NCBI GenBank assembly: GCA_964058805.1
Contig: CAXKVV010000440.1
Coordinates: 1 to 64,000, forward strand
DNA length: 64,000 bases
Direction of reading: 5' to 3'
Source: Schoenoplectus triqueter
Lineage: Eukaryota > Streptophyta > Magnoliopsida > Poales > Cyperaceae
In this document: positions 34,691 to 46,870 of the stretch, piece after piece
How the letters are laid out: the number at the start of each line of letters is the position of its first letter
Position numbering within the stretch: position 1 is the stretch's first letter
Translations under genes and position numbers: made by a program
Notes under the pieces: generated by a model
Databases searched by the model: none
What the model was told of the DNA's origin: nothing
Seen by the model: only the letters and a program-made list of their open reading frames with translations

Positions 34691-36902
34691 AAAGAGACGA
34701 GAGAGACTATAGGCTGGTCCCCTACCTAAACCTTTTCATTTATTGACAATGCTAGTACAATTGACTAGTCATAAAATTCAATTCACCTGGCCATTCCAGG
34801 TTTGCAAGAACCAGTGGGAGTAAAAAAACCTAAGCCCCGTGTAATTGGACCACCTCAGCGTAATGCTACCCCTAACCCATGCCTAGATCCTAGCTTAAGG
34901 GCATCAATCTCTTTATACGTAAGGAATAGGACAACCAGAGCGGATTTAGCTTGGGCCAGGGCAGCTGCCTCTGGATTTTGAAACATATTATTTTTCAGTA
35001 ATTTATTTTTTCTGAAAAATTTTTTTGGCCTTGAATTGTGTGATTAATTTTATTGAGAAATAATATTTAATATCATGCATAATAAAATAATTATATAAAT
35101 ATATCAAAATATAAAATTTCTTAGACGAAAACTTTCTTCATCAACTTGATTATCTATTACTTTTTGTTGTTATTTTAATAATATTTTTATTAGATAAAAA
35201 TATATATTAAATTATTAATTTTTATTTAGTATCCAATTAGTTAATAAATTTGAACCCGATAAATTATTATAATCCGATAATTAGCCGACTAAAATTCTGC
35301 ATCCAGCTTGGGGACACAAAATTCTCTGTTTATGTGACACCTTCCTTTCCTGGTGATCAGGTTGTCAAAATATCTTTCTCAAAGTTCGAGGCCTCAACAA
35401 ATCAAAGGACCACCGTCTATTAGACCCAATAACTGATATTTAATGCGCGGAGCTATTTAAGGAGCAATAATTGTAATATTGAGAGTTGAGGGAATTTCTT
35501 TTATATTAGAACCCATTTTGTCCTTCTCTTTTAATATTGTATTTGTAATTAATGGAATAAAATTAATATGAAAATCATTTAAATATCATATATATGATTT
35601 TTTTTCTTAAAAGGTGCTGGTGACAGTCTCATAGAAAAAAATTTCATTGCATAAAAATTTATCTAATGATTCTTTACGTTCAAATTATCTCTTATATGAT
35701 TTATATAAAGAAATGGAAAACAGCTTTTAGAGCGCGTAAATATAGTCAAGCATCAATGATGAAGTCCATATTTTTAATTTTTTTCATGGCCTTATAAATA
35801 GAGGTGTCAATGGGTCAGGTCGGGCCGGATTCGGATCGGGTCACATTATTTTATTATTATTTTTATCCGATCTGATTAAATTCAGGTCAAAAAATCTTGA
35901 TCCATGCCCGATCTGATCGGGTCACGGGTGAACCCGACTCGTATAAAATAATTAAATATTTATTAATTATTTTTATATAATTTTAAGCAATTAGATATTA
36001 ATTAATTATATAATTAACCTTAATTAATGTATATTTAAGCTTTAATTAGTACTAAATCATAAGATTACTTAAAAAATATAATTAATCGGGTCAGATCGGG
36101 TTGATCCGAACCCGACCCGATTCGGGTCAAAAATATCATACCCATACCCGATCCATTTATTTTCAGATCATGTCGGGTCAGGTCAATAATTGACATCCCT
36201 AGTTATAACCAACAACTTAATTCCTTAACCTTGATATAATTTATACTTTAAAATTTCTAATTAATTGGGTTAAACTTGAGACTAATAATGGTGTTATGCA
36301 CAACTATTTAAGTTCTTGATATTATACCAGAAAGTTTATAAATAATTTGCATACCATCATGTGAGATGTTCAGTGGGCATGTGATAATTTTTTTTGCCGA
36401 TTTTATAGTTTCCACTAAAAAAAATTAAAGAACACAACAGGTGGAATTGTAATCAATTCAAATTAATTTAATAATTTTCTTATATAAATAAATTAGATTT
36501 ATACTATAAGTAGTATGGTGTTAAATGAGAGTAACTTTAGTATTAAGAGTCAGCTCTCAATATTGAAATTATTGATCTCAAAATAGCGCTCCCCATATTT
36601 AATTAATTAACTTTCTCTACATATGTATTTGTTACATGTATTTTTTTACGTAATTTTGTACATATATAAGAGTCTGGAATATATGTAGTTTAGTGGATTA
36701 GCTATGAATATTGTAGTTCTCAAGAGGCTGATCGACTTAACTATTAAATTTTGTGCTAATTAAAAAGGATTCCTCATCCTGAATTTACCTCATTTTTTTT
36801 ATGCATAGATCTTATCGTTGTGTTATTAGCTATAAAAGCACGATACTAATTTTATTTAATGTTGGAAGTTTGATGTAAGGACAATATATATTGATGGGTT
36901 TT
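34691..36902. other. Gene-free AT-rich region
   Basis: No coding sequence is recognisable. It contains the hAT MITE at 35809-36201 and a degenerate GC-richer stretch at 34740-34940 with no clear identity. Otherwise nothing specific is seen. Confidence 0.5.
35809..36201. mobile_element. hAT-type MITE, older relative of 24944-25322
   Basis: Ends TAGAGGTGTCAA and TTGACATCCCTA. The flanks CTTATAAA and GTTATAAC match at 6 of 8. The interior carries the same GGGTCGGG/CCCGACCC motifs in both orientations and the same TTTTATATAATT centre. Eroded ends and flanks indicate greater age than the nested copy. Confidence 0.8.
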
Positions 36903-37312
36903 TTTAGATATAGAGAATTGGTGTTTTTATGTCAGAATTTTGTGAGCTTAATTAGTTCCAATTAATTGTTCGGCTCTGCAACATTAATAAATGTTGTGCC
37001 GTACGTACATTGTAATTTTAATTTTTGAGGAAAGTATCATGTAGATCAACGAACAACACTAGCAAGAAATAGTATTAAACAAATGTTGCAAAGCCGAACG
37101 GTATATTATATATTGTAGTTTTAATTATTGAATACTATTTCTTGCTAGTATTGATCGTTGATTTAATGATACTTAATTTCCCTTAAAAATTAAAACTATA
37201 CAATGTACATAAGGCACTACATTAATAAATGTTGCAAAGCCGAACGATTAATTGGAACTAATTAAGCTCGCAAATTTCTGACAAATAATACACTAATTCT
37301 CAATACCTAAAG
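36903..37312. repeat. Long imperfect palindrome, arms about 175 bp
   Basis: Arms 36903-37077 and 37131-37312 are inverted copies. Both contain GAGCTTAATTAGTTCCAATT (right arm as complement), the TTCGGCT(C/T)TGCAACAT block and CTAGCAAGAAATAGTATT. The loop is about 53 nt and repeats the GTTGCAAAGCCGAACG motif. It is not flanked by TA microsatellites, unlike families A-F. Confidence 0.8.
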
Positions 37313-38534
37313 TTTTTATGACACTGTTTGATTTCAACACAAATTAATGGCGATGACAAATAGATGTACGTGGATATAAATAGTTTCACTTTGGAATTGA
37401 AATCTCAACTCGCAGATTTTGGGACCTAACTAATAGCTCCACGAGAATTTGGACAAATTTTCGGTACAAGTTTGCATGTGCTGCTGTGCAAGTTAAATCA
37501 AAAACATCAAAGTGGGTTCCCCACCAAAAAGAAAAAGAAAGATCAAAAATGAAAAATTTGGTGCCATCACCTGGTACTGTGCCCTTTTATATGCCGACAA
37601 ATTGAACTTCCAAAGTAGCTAAGAACGACTTAATTGTCACCCGAAAAGCAATTAATTTGTCCTTATCTAAATTCTTTCAGGTGTAATTTATATACCAATT
37701 ACTTCTGACAAAAGTTTTTGACATAATTAACAAAGACCGATATCGATATGTTAATTAAGAGTCTTAATTTTGGTACATCTTATGAGCGCATTGTTAATTC
37801 TGGTGACGTGAGCTTTCTTTCAAGTAAAGCTAGAGTGTTGTTAGCTTATCAAGGTTCTTGCTACGCTTAATGTAAAATTCTCTTGAATATATTGACTTCA
37901 ATTAATAAATATAAATCATTAAAATCAATCTACTTCGTGGTTAACACACCTATATGATAAATTAAAATAACTAATTTTCAATTTTATTGAATATAAAATC
38001 AAGTAATCAAAAATGACAAAAAGAATGAATGTATAAAATAACTCATAAACTTTTAATATGATGATTTTTTTTTGAAGTAGTGGTGCTTGATGATTTTATA
38101 CTAAAGAAATTCCTAATTTAATGAATTTATAAGAGCATCAATATCTTATTGTCAAATTAATTATCAAATTTTATTTGATAATAGTCACTTTGATTTTAAA
38201 AATGTAGAGACTAAGAAAATTAGATAATTATCAAAATTTAACTGTCTATTTGACAAATCATATCAGCCAAGGGAGTCTTGCACGCCCTTGCTTCGTAGGG
38301 AAAAATAAGCATGAAAGTACTATTTTGACAAGACTATCTCATCGAGCGATGCCTGATTAATTTATTTATCGAAGAGATTATCAATTCAACTAACGTGGCG
38401 TGAAATTTTGATTTTAGCAATCGGCAACGATGCTGAAGTTTTATTGTTCAATTAGTACTCGTGATGCCGATCAATTTTAATTAATTGTTTGAATTCGTGC
38501 TTTGATGTTGATTCAACAAACTTTTAGTTAAACA
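37313..38534. other. Gene-free AT-rich region
   Basis: No coding sequence is recognisable. The only identified item is a 19-nt retroposon remnant at 38069-38087. Confidence 0.5.
38069..38087 (-). mobile_element. Extremely truncated retroposon tail
   Basis: Minus strand reads AGCACCACTACTTCAAAAA, flanked on both sides by TGATGATTTT (38059-38068 and 38088-38097). The CTACTTC(A)n end matches the retroposon ends at 17164 and 18959, so this appears to be a 19-nt insertion of the same family. Confidence 0.55.
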
Positions 38535-38915
38535 TGCTAAAAATTATGATATATTTAAGAACGCGTTAACTTCTTTTATTTTTAAAGTCTAAATAATTGA
38601 TATGAACCACTTAAAATATTTTTCATATGAATATCTAATTACAGACTAAATTTTATATTTTTTAAAATTATTTTACTATTTTTTAAATAGTTAGAAAATC
38701 ACTTGATTTAATTATTATTAACCATTCAAAATGAGTGATTCGAACTATCTAAAAAAGTAAAAAATTCCAAAAAAATATAAAATGTGGTTCCCAACTAGAT
38801 ATTCATATTCATATGAAAAATATTTTGAGTTATTTGGATTGACCATTTAGACTTTAAGAACGAAGAACCGATCCATAGCACAAAATCGATTTGTGTTATA
38901 CATAGCATCATATCC
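38535..38915. repeat. Foldback MITE family D, diverged copy
   Basis: Inner arms match family D (AGTTAGAAAATCACTTGATT; GACCATTTAGACTTTAAGAA) and the right end reads TATACATAGCATCATATCCC. The left end is eroded. A (TA)n(GT)n tract follows. Confidence 0.7.
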
Positions 38916-38919
38916 CATC

Positions 38920-38973
<54 letters not shown>
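38920..38973. repeat. Compound (TA)n(GT)n microsatellite
   Basis: About 27 bases of TA followed by about 27 bases of GT, lying between a family D and a half family H element. Confidence 0.95.
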
Positions 38974-38976
<3 letters not shown>

Positions 38977-38977
38977 T

Positions 38978-39058
38978 AAAGATATCATAAGCTTAAGCTC
39001 ACGAAGGTCTTCCGTGAGCTTAACTCAAAAAGTATATCAAATCATCTCCAAATTTTAA
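38978..39058. repeat. Half foldback element, family H
   Basis: GAGTAAAGATATCATAAGCT and AAGCTCACGAAGGTCTTCC match the family H left arm. The element stops exactly where the inverted X repeat begins. Confidence 0.65.
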
Positions 39059-39296
39059 TTTAACTGTTTACCCTAAAATATTTCAAGAGGAGAGTGAGCA
39101 GATTCAAGTAAATAATATTAAAAAAATAATCATAAATCATATAATCATAAGAAGGAGGCAGAGAAGGAGAGGGAGAAGAGCCACCAGTCGGGAGAGGTCG
39201 CTGCTATGATCCGAAGCCAATCTATTAATCCCACAAGGGAAGTTGAGCAATGATCACATGATATAAATACCCTATTATCACCCCATCATTTGAGTA

Positions 39297-39344
39297 GATG
39301 ACTCTCAAGAGACTCATGAGAGAGAGAGGTCTTGAGCTGTCATC
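39297..39344 (-). promoter_or_regulatory. Hairpin 25 bp upstream of a TATTTATA box
   Basis: Plus-strand halves GATGAC-T-CTCAAG (39297-39309) and CTTGAG-CT-GTCATC (39331-39344) pair with only a small internal bulge around a CT/AG-rich loop. On the minus strand the box TATTTATAT (39261-39270) follows. The position corresponds to the hairpins at 48361-48411 and 48608-48655, but the stem sequence is different. Confidence 0.7.
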
Positions 39345-40827
39345 CTCGTGGTTATTTGGCCTGACAAGTGGGTCACACACCCATTGGCAGAGATAAAGGG
39401 AGAAATTCAAGAGAAATACCCAAAAATTCAAGAGAAGTGCCTAAGATAAACCTTAATTGCAGGAATAGAGAGATTATCAGGCAATCAGTAGGATGTTGTG
39501 TTCAAAATCAGTATTTTAATACAGCCAGATAAATGATATTTAATGTGATTTGATTTTATGCACAAAAACTTGAAGGTCAATTTCACAAAGTTCATCAGAT
39601 ACCCATGTAAGTTGCATCTGATTGAACTGATATCTAACTCAATTATTGACACATGATTAACTTTTGATCAGATAGAGTTGGACTTAGCAATAATATCATA
39701 AATAGATGTTTGACTAACAACACAAAATAATATTATTGGCACAAGCATCAAGCTTCAACATTCATATTTGAGATTTTATGTGATGAATAATAGGGTTTAT
39801 CTTAAGAAAATTTTTAATTCAGAGAGATAAGGGAAAAATGAGAATTAAAAATTATAGTGGTAATTATCAAGAATTTAGGGATTTTTGGTAAAAATTTCAT
39901 AATTTTTGGACAAGTAAAATAGATTAATCAAGGGCTGAGATTCAATCAGAGACTTGTGTGAGTACAATTTGGGGACAACTTGTGTGTCACCTCAGCCTAA
40001 TTAGCACTAAGCAGTACACTAAACAGTTGATGATTGGATCTATGAACCCAGACTCACAGAACTTACATGTGGGCCCTATATGTCAGCAATTCAACAGGCA
40101 GTTCATATATTAATCTATGCACCAAACCTACACAGAAATGAAGCTAGAGATTTAAATCAAAAGGAAAAAGCGATGTGTACCCGACTCACGCGCATGGTGC
40201 CTCTAGCAGTGGGCCTCAATGTATTGTAACTCTTGTGCGCCAAAACCAGCTCCTCTGAAGCCTTCTCCTTCCCCTTCCATCTCTTTCTTCTTCTTCTTCT
40301 CGACGAGGCAGATGGCGTCATTGATGTCGATCAAGCTCTCCAGGGCTTCAAGCTTCGATTCCTTTTAGCTAAGCTGCCAAATACATAGAAGAGAGAGGGT
40401 CAGTACTTGGAATTGAGAAAGAACAAGTGAATATGGCAGTTGAGAGAGGTGATTACCTCGGGCAAGTAATGAGGTACTCCAATCCTTACTTTAAAATCTG
40501 AAATTGAAGATGTAGACCTTCTGTACTCACTTAGGCGACGTTGTAGGTGAAGAAAGGAATAGTAATTTGGCATTGAATTGAAGCAATTGAGATAAGGTGA
40601 TAAGATCGGGCAATTTATGGAAAGCTTAAACCTTATGTTATAAATCCGAATTGGTAATGCATATAGCCTCTACACACACACGATGCCGATTAAATGATCG
40701 AGAGTAGCAATTGTATGAGGGAAGTGTGGTTTGAATCAAGGTTGAACTCGGGTGAATGAATTTCAAGCTTAAGAGGTGCACCGGAGTTATAACAGAGAGA
40801 AGAGACGCTTTAGATGCATTGAGATGA

Positions 40828-40837
40828 GTATATATAG
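40828..40837 (-). promoter_or_regulatory. Candidate TATA box
   Basis: Minus strand reads CTATATATAC, followed by a pyrimidine-rich stretch (GTCTCTTCTCTCTG) about 25 nt downstream, the usual spacing for a plant start site. No gene follows, so it is probably part of the repeat. Confidence 0.35.
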
Positions 40838-41070
40838 CATCTTCAGAGGTCTAGAAGGTTCCACCAGTGAGTGAGAATTGAAGAAGTGGTCAAACTTGGT
40901 TAACAGTCAAAAACTCATATTATATTCATTTTAAATGGGGCCCACACCATAACCAAATGAATAATAGAATGTGAGAATCATGTTCATAGACCAGGGAAGC
41001 TTATTTAATGGTGTATGGATGATGTAACCCCCCATTAGTGCAATTCAGAAAGAACATAAGAGAGAGAGAA

Positions 41071-41308
41071 GAAATATATAGACAACACTTAGAGATTGAA
41101 TATAGAGCTCAGAAAGAGAAAGATAGTAATTGAGTGCAAGAAGAGAAGAAGAAGAATTAGTATAATCGATTGATCTCAACTTGAGAACTCGATTCATTCA
41201 TCTCAATTACTTGATTTGAGGTGAGTTCTAAGTTCTGTTCTTTGTTAATTGAGAGTTTGCAAGTTGAATTTTTAAAAATCGGAGCTTAAGAAGTGTAATT
41301 GTAATGGC
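41071..41308. other. Short unassigned spacer
   Basis: AT-rich sequence between the inverted X copy and the end of the inverted LTR. No gene is seen. Confidence 0.4.
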
Positions 41309-42594
41309 TGTGCGACCCTTTTTCGCGCGCCGCCGCACCGCCGCCGGGCGATGGGTTCTGCGGAAGAAGGACACGGAGATCCCTCCCGAGCGTGCATCTG
41401 CAGGGTGTCGGCCGATTCTGCCGTTTAGAGATATTTGGATGCACATTCAGGGGGTTTTTTAGTGATTGTGAGTTCTTGTAGATTCCGGTGGGCGCAAGCC
41501 CCCACCGTTAATTACCCTGGGCTACGAACCTCGAGGCACCTCTGGATCTTTGAAAGAGAGAAGCAAATAGTATAGTTAAAAGATGGTCAAGTGGTCGTCT
41601 AGGTTTATAAAACGGGGTCTACGGAAGATGAACCTACAAACAGATCGGTTCAATCTATGGAAGACAAACCTACAAACAGATCGGTTTTGTCCTATGGGGG
41701 ACGAACCTACAAACAGATCGGTTCAGTCCATGCCACCTCGAGATGTAACCTTACCAACAGACCAGGTTAATCTCTTCATAGGGGGCTTGAGGTGAGTCTA
41801 CATACAGACCGACTCGACCTCTGTTGATCTAGAAGATAAACCTACAAACAGACCGGTTTAATCTTAACTAGTCAACAACCAATCACACAAAATACAACTC
41901 GAAGCGCTGAGCCGGTTGATCTTGAGGTTGGTGAATCAGGAGAAGGGTGGATATGGCCCACGTATTTCTTCTCACCGATCTTCTAGATCATGAATTCGTA
42001 GCACTAAGCCGATTCATAAACCTAGGAAACACAATTGCACACAATATTAAACCTGAAGCGCTGGGCCAGTTCAACATTGAGGCATGTGTTAGTGAAGGAA
42101 CCTACCTACAGAACGGTTCACATTCACTGTTTTGTGGATGAATCTACCAACAGACCGATTCAATCTCACAGTCTCGGGAAATGAGTCAGGAGACAAACTC
42201 GTCGACGGACGAATTCAGTCTTGCCAGCTCAAATGGTCATGAATTACTTGTTCATGACACCGAGTCATTAAGATGTCACTTCGCTCGGACATCATAATGT
42301 TCTTCTTCTTCAAAGTCGACATATCTCTCCATGCTGATGTCGTAGTCTTGGTCATTCTTTAGTGAACGTCAAGATGTTCTTGTCTCGACTAATCATTCTA
42401 CGTGTTGCATTACTTGTGCAAAATTACTATGGTGCCCTACACCCCTTGTGTGAGCGTATCCAATCATGAGTTACTTGCTCATGGCAGCGAGTCATTAAGA
42501 TGTCACCTATCTAGGACATCATAATGTTCTTCCTCTTCAGAGTCGATGTATATCTCCATGTTAGTATCGTAGCTCTGATTATTCTTCATCAAGC

Positions 42595-43085
42595 GTCAAG
42601 ATGTTCTTGTCTCGACATGTTCCTTCATGTTACTATCGAAGCCTTAATCATTCTACGTTAGGATGTTCTTGTCTCAACGTATCTCATTATTCTTCATCAA
42701 GTGTCGAGATGTTCTTGTCTCGACGTATCTTCTCTTGTTGCTATCAAAGCCTTAATCTCCTCACGTCAAGATGTTCTTGTCTCAACGTATCTTCTTCACA
42801 TTGCTATCGAAGCCTTAATCATTCTACGTCAAGATGTTCCTGTCTCAACGTACCTCCTTTATATTGCTATCAAAGCCTTATTCATCTCACGTCAAGATGT
42901 TCCTGTCTCGACGTATCTTATTATTTTTCATCAAGCATCAAGATGTTCTTGTCTCGACACATCTTCTTGTATTGCTATTAAAGCCTTAATCATCTCACGT
43001 CAAGATGTTCCTGTCTCAACGCATCTTCTCGTGTTGTCATTACAACCTTATTTATCCTCTGTCAAGATGTTCTCGTCTTGACTAA
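42595..43085 (-). repeat. Minisatellite of about 63 bp inside the inverted LTR
   Basis: The core TCAAGATGTTC(C/T)TGTCTC(G/A)ACG recurs near 42597, 42769, 42832, 42895, 43003 and 43065, with shorter 46-bp variants between. Open frames across it are an effect of the repeat, not genes. A second simpler tandem array with core CCTACAAACAGATCGGTT lies at about 41630-41860. Confidence 0.85.
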
Positions 43086-43212
43086 CCATTCTAAATGCCA
43101 TATCATGTGTGCAAGTATTCATATGTGGCTCTACACTCCTTATGTGAGCATATTTATTCATTTCTAAAATGCACAAAATCTATTATAATATCTTCCATTA
43201 TTATGAAGATGC

Positions 43213-43214
<2 letters not shown>

Positions 43215-43265
<51 letters not shown>
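43215..43265. repeat. (ATT)n microsatellite
   Basis: About 17 ATT units within a kilobase-long AT-rich stretch (43190-44450) that forms the middle of the inverted LTR. Confidence 0.95.
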
Positions 43266-43268
<3 letters not shown>

Positions 43269-45085
43269 TCTTATTACTATTATTATTTCTTATTACTATT
43301 ATTTTTATTTCTTAAACTCTATTTATCTATGTAGAAAATTATTTACAAAAATAATAGGAAAGGGGTTAGCTATTTAACCAGAGTTTCATTTATATATTTT
43401 TTATTATTTTTTTATAATAGCTAAAGTAGTAAAATTTTATTTTTATTATTTCTAAACTCTATTTATTCTGTAGAAAATTACTTACAAAAATAATAGAAAA
43501 TAAAATGACTATGATTTTTATTTGTATTTTTAAAATGTTTATAATAGCCAAAGTAATGGAATTTTATTATTATATTCTATTATATTGTAATACTATTCAT
43601 TATGTAAGAATCATTTACAAAATCAAAAGATAGTTAGCTATACTATTTTACTATTATTATTATTTTTTTTTTATTTTTATTATTTTTTTATTTTTAATAT
43701 CTATAATAGCTAAAAAGAAATCATTACTAATATTCTATCCTATTTATTATACTATTCATTATATCTACTTTTATTATTTCTATTTATTATCTATAGAAAA
43801 GTATAAGATTTTTATTATTACCATTATTAGTTGAAAAATAACTATAAGAGATGAAATTTAGTATACTTTTATTACAACTATTATTTTTATTTCATTTTAT
43901 TCATCAAAAAGTATTTTTATTGTATATTTGTACAGAAATAACAAAAGAAATACAATTCATATTATAAAACTATATTATCATTCTTTATTATAAAAGAAAA
44001 TGTATTTTTCTATTTATTACCATGGTATTATATTTTTGTATTTTTGTGCTATTTATTTTTATTATTCTTCAACATAATATCCATTATTATTCATATATAT
44101 TTTATTTATCAAGGAATATAGCTAATCCCATTGTTTATTATAGCATATTATTATCATCATTATTATTTAAATGGAAAATCACTTGAAAAATCACTAAAAT
44201 ATATCTAGTTATTATTTATGATTTTTATTTGTATTTTTGGAATTTTTATAGTATTTAAAATGACAAGTCAAAACTAGGTCAACTATATCAATATATGTAA
44301 TGTATTTTGCTTTTAAATTGTTTTATCATGATTATATTTCTAAAACTGAAATATTATTGAATAGAAAAATATTATGAAAAATAAGGAAATTTTAGAAACA
44401 AATTTGGGTCAATTTGGAGTTCAGGAACATTTTCAAATCATTTATTTACTCCATATTATCACTATTCTGTTATTATTTAATTAATGGGCTTAATCTGGGC
44501 CGCCAGATCTGTATCAAGATCAGCGCCTATCTTTTATTTAACTCCATTCTTATTTGGGCCGCCAGATTCGCTTGAGATAAGTGTTAGATGGATCTACGGC
44601 CCAGATCCTTTCTTGGTTTAATAATCGGACTTCTTAACAGATCCCGTGTGTTAATCATCTTCAAGATCAGCGCATGCTTCAAGGTTCGTGCCAACGGTTC
44701 TTTCATCTCTTCCGATTTGTTCCTACGTCAGGATTCGTGCCGAATGGCGCTTCCGGCGGCCGGAGCATCTCTTCCATGATCAGGTCGGTGCTTCTGCATC
44801 GTCTTGCTTTGGAGAGTTCTTTTATGGTTCTTGATCGAGAATCCATACGGTGAGAGATGCCATATGATGGTACCGAGTAGTGTGTCAGTTAGAACCGGTA
44901 CTGAGATGCTTCTTTCGTTAAATTCGGCGAAATTGATCAAAGTTATTAACAATTACGAGGTCAATGAGCATCGTCTAGGTATGGAGATGCGGCATAGGAT
45001 GGGCAGAGGGCTTCTTTCTCGTTCTTGAAGGTGTTGAAGCAACTCATCACACGGCAATGCATGGTACCGGTCGGTACCAAGCTTA

Positions 45086-46870
45086 ATTAACTCAATTCGT
45101 GCCCTTTTCTCATCAAATCAACACCCCTCAGGCCTAAAGGCGCACCTAGGCGTAGCTAGGGCCAGTGGCTCACTGAGTTGAGTGCTAATTTGAACAAATT
45201 TGGATTTGAGAACTCGGCGATACACTGGTTCTAACAGAATCAGTGCATTATAATGAAATTGCAACGCTAGGGTTAATTCTAATCAATCAAGGACAATTCA
45301 ATCAAGAAAATTACAAAGATATGAACTTGTATACCTCAGTTTCATGTGATCATAAGCTAATGAATACTAAAATGAAAAATTTCAATGAAAATCAGTATAT
45401 CAATAACTAAATTACAAATTCTTGACTTTATAACCGATTCAGGCCTAAAGGCTCACCAATCACTTTGTGATTGGGCCAGTGGCTCACTGAATGCGGCTGA
45501 TTATTGATGATTGATGCCTTTCAAAGAGAAACAGTGGAAAAACAAATGAAAGAAGCAAAATTTCCGAAGGGAGAGAGCAAGAGTAAAGAAATATATTCAA
45601 TTGACTATTCAATAACTATGAATTGAATGTTTTAAAATCAATTTCAGAGAAAGAATACAAAGAAACCATCCATGAACCAATGAATATTACCAATTACCTT
45701 TTATTCTTCACAGAAACAAGAAATTGAATAATCTCTCTTCTAGCTATTCACTCTCTCTCTCTTGTCGACTAGAAAAGTGTATGTGGGTGTATGTTCTTGA
45801 TCCTAATAGCTCTGCCCCTCTCCACTGTTGCTGAATTTCAGTTTATATAAGCTAATTAGGCCGATTATACTCAATTGTGATTGGTTAGCTGCCTTCCACT
45901 CGGATTGCCACCTTGGATACATCCTCACCCTTCATTCTAATTCAATCAACGGCCCAGATGGGTTTGTGTTTGTTGCTGCAGCTGTATAACCGTTTCTGTT
46001 ATTCCCTTTGACTGTGCCGTGACTAATTTGACTCCAATTGAGCACATGTTCTATTGGATGAGCGGTCCCCTCACTGCTAGATTGTATTTAAACATCCCTT
46101 CATCACTGTCAACAACTCTTCACTCTCAATTGCACTGGGGCTTGTTCAATTCAAAATCGCGTTTCTGCCTCATTCTCTCTCTTGATCAATTTCAGATCAT
46201 TTCATCCAATTGTCTCGCTCATTCACCCCCATTAGTGTCGCCTCACCTTGGAGATGCCGCTTAGCAATGCAATTTGATCCCTAAAGCATCAATTGTACTT
46301 ATCTCTTTGCTACTGCTTTTGGCAATTTCCGATCTTTGAACCCTCTGTTGACTCAATTGCTTCATAATCACCTATCAATCTGCGTCGCCTTAGCTCAAGG
46401 AAGTTGTTTTGCAACTCACTTTGATATTTAGAGCACCAATTGGATTTCTTTCTTTAGCTCAATTTCGGGTACTAACTCAATTTCCACTTCTGTTCATCTC
46501 ATTTTCTCAATTGACCTAATAATATCCTTTATTCTATCGCTTGATCATCACTGCTCTCTTAGATTGCCTTTAATCATGGTGAGGCGCCAAGGAAAGAAGA
46601 GAATGCGAGCTGTGCTGGACTCGGGCAATGGCGAGAAGAAGGAGGAGGGAGAAGGCCCTTCCGCCAGCTTGGATGCGCATGGCACACGCGCACCAACGCA
46701 CGGGAGAGAAAGGGGGCAGTGGTCTAGAGCTCATGCACCAGGTTCACCTTCTTTTTCTTCCTTTGTTTAAATTCGTTTGCGCTGAGTTGAATAGATAGGA
46801 TGAATGGACTTGGTTTATATCTCTAGCTTGTGATCCTAGCCTTATCCATCTGACTACTGGGTCCCACCTG
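45086..46870. other. Gene-free region preceding module X
   Basis: No gene is supported. It contains a phrase repeated at 45129-45185 and 45444-45497 (CAGGCCTAAAGGC...GGGCCAGTGGCTCACTGA) and a TATTTAAA motif near 46086. A short GC-rich block at 46560-46770 is open for 68 codons but has no recognisable domain. It probably belongs to the same retroelement family as module X. Confidence 0.45.

Larger units (their letters stand above)
39059..41070 (-). repeat. Module X, diverged inverted copy with promoter-like unit
   Basis: On the minus strand this follows the two X copies at 46871-51006. Shared landmarks in order are the AAATTTTTACCAAAAATCCC-like block, AAGTCAATTTCAC-like, GACCCACTTGTCAG, a hairpin, GGGTATTTATAT, CTTGTGGGATTAAT, GCAGCGACCTCTCC and a final TAGGGTAAACA. 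Sequence identity is clearly lower than between the other two. It has no open reading frame of note. It looks like an LTR or other non-coding part of a retroelement. Confidence 0.7.
41309..45085 (-). repeat. Large LTR-like repeat, inverted relative of the 51007-55139 LTR
   Basis: Minus strand ends GGGTCGCACA, as the plus-strand LTRs end GAGTCGCACA and AAGTCGCATA. The last 250 bp share GGTAATTAACGGTGGGGGCT, TTGCGCCCACCGGAAT and CCGTGTCCTTCTTCCG. The far part shares GGGCTTAATCTGGGCCGCC-like and GTGCTTCTGCATCGTCTTGC-like blocks with complement(51007-51410). Order (5' block, AT-rich, minisatellite, GC-rich end) is the same, but the minisatellite is unrelated. No primer site follows, so a solo or truncated LTR is likely. 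The left boundary on the minus strand (about 45085) is approximate. Confidence 0.65.

Noticed and set aside
42601..43081. Two overlapping 126-codon open frames
   Set aside because: They are translations of the 63-bp minisatellite in two frames and show the repeat period, not protein constraint.
44588..45028. Possible small genes of 63-74 codons in a GC-richer patch
   Set aside because: Frames overlap on both strands, no domain is seen, and the patch corresponds to the 5' block of the LTR at 51007-51410.
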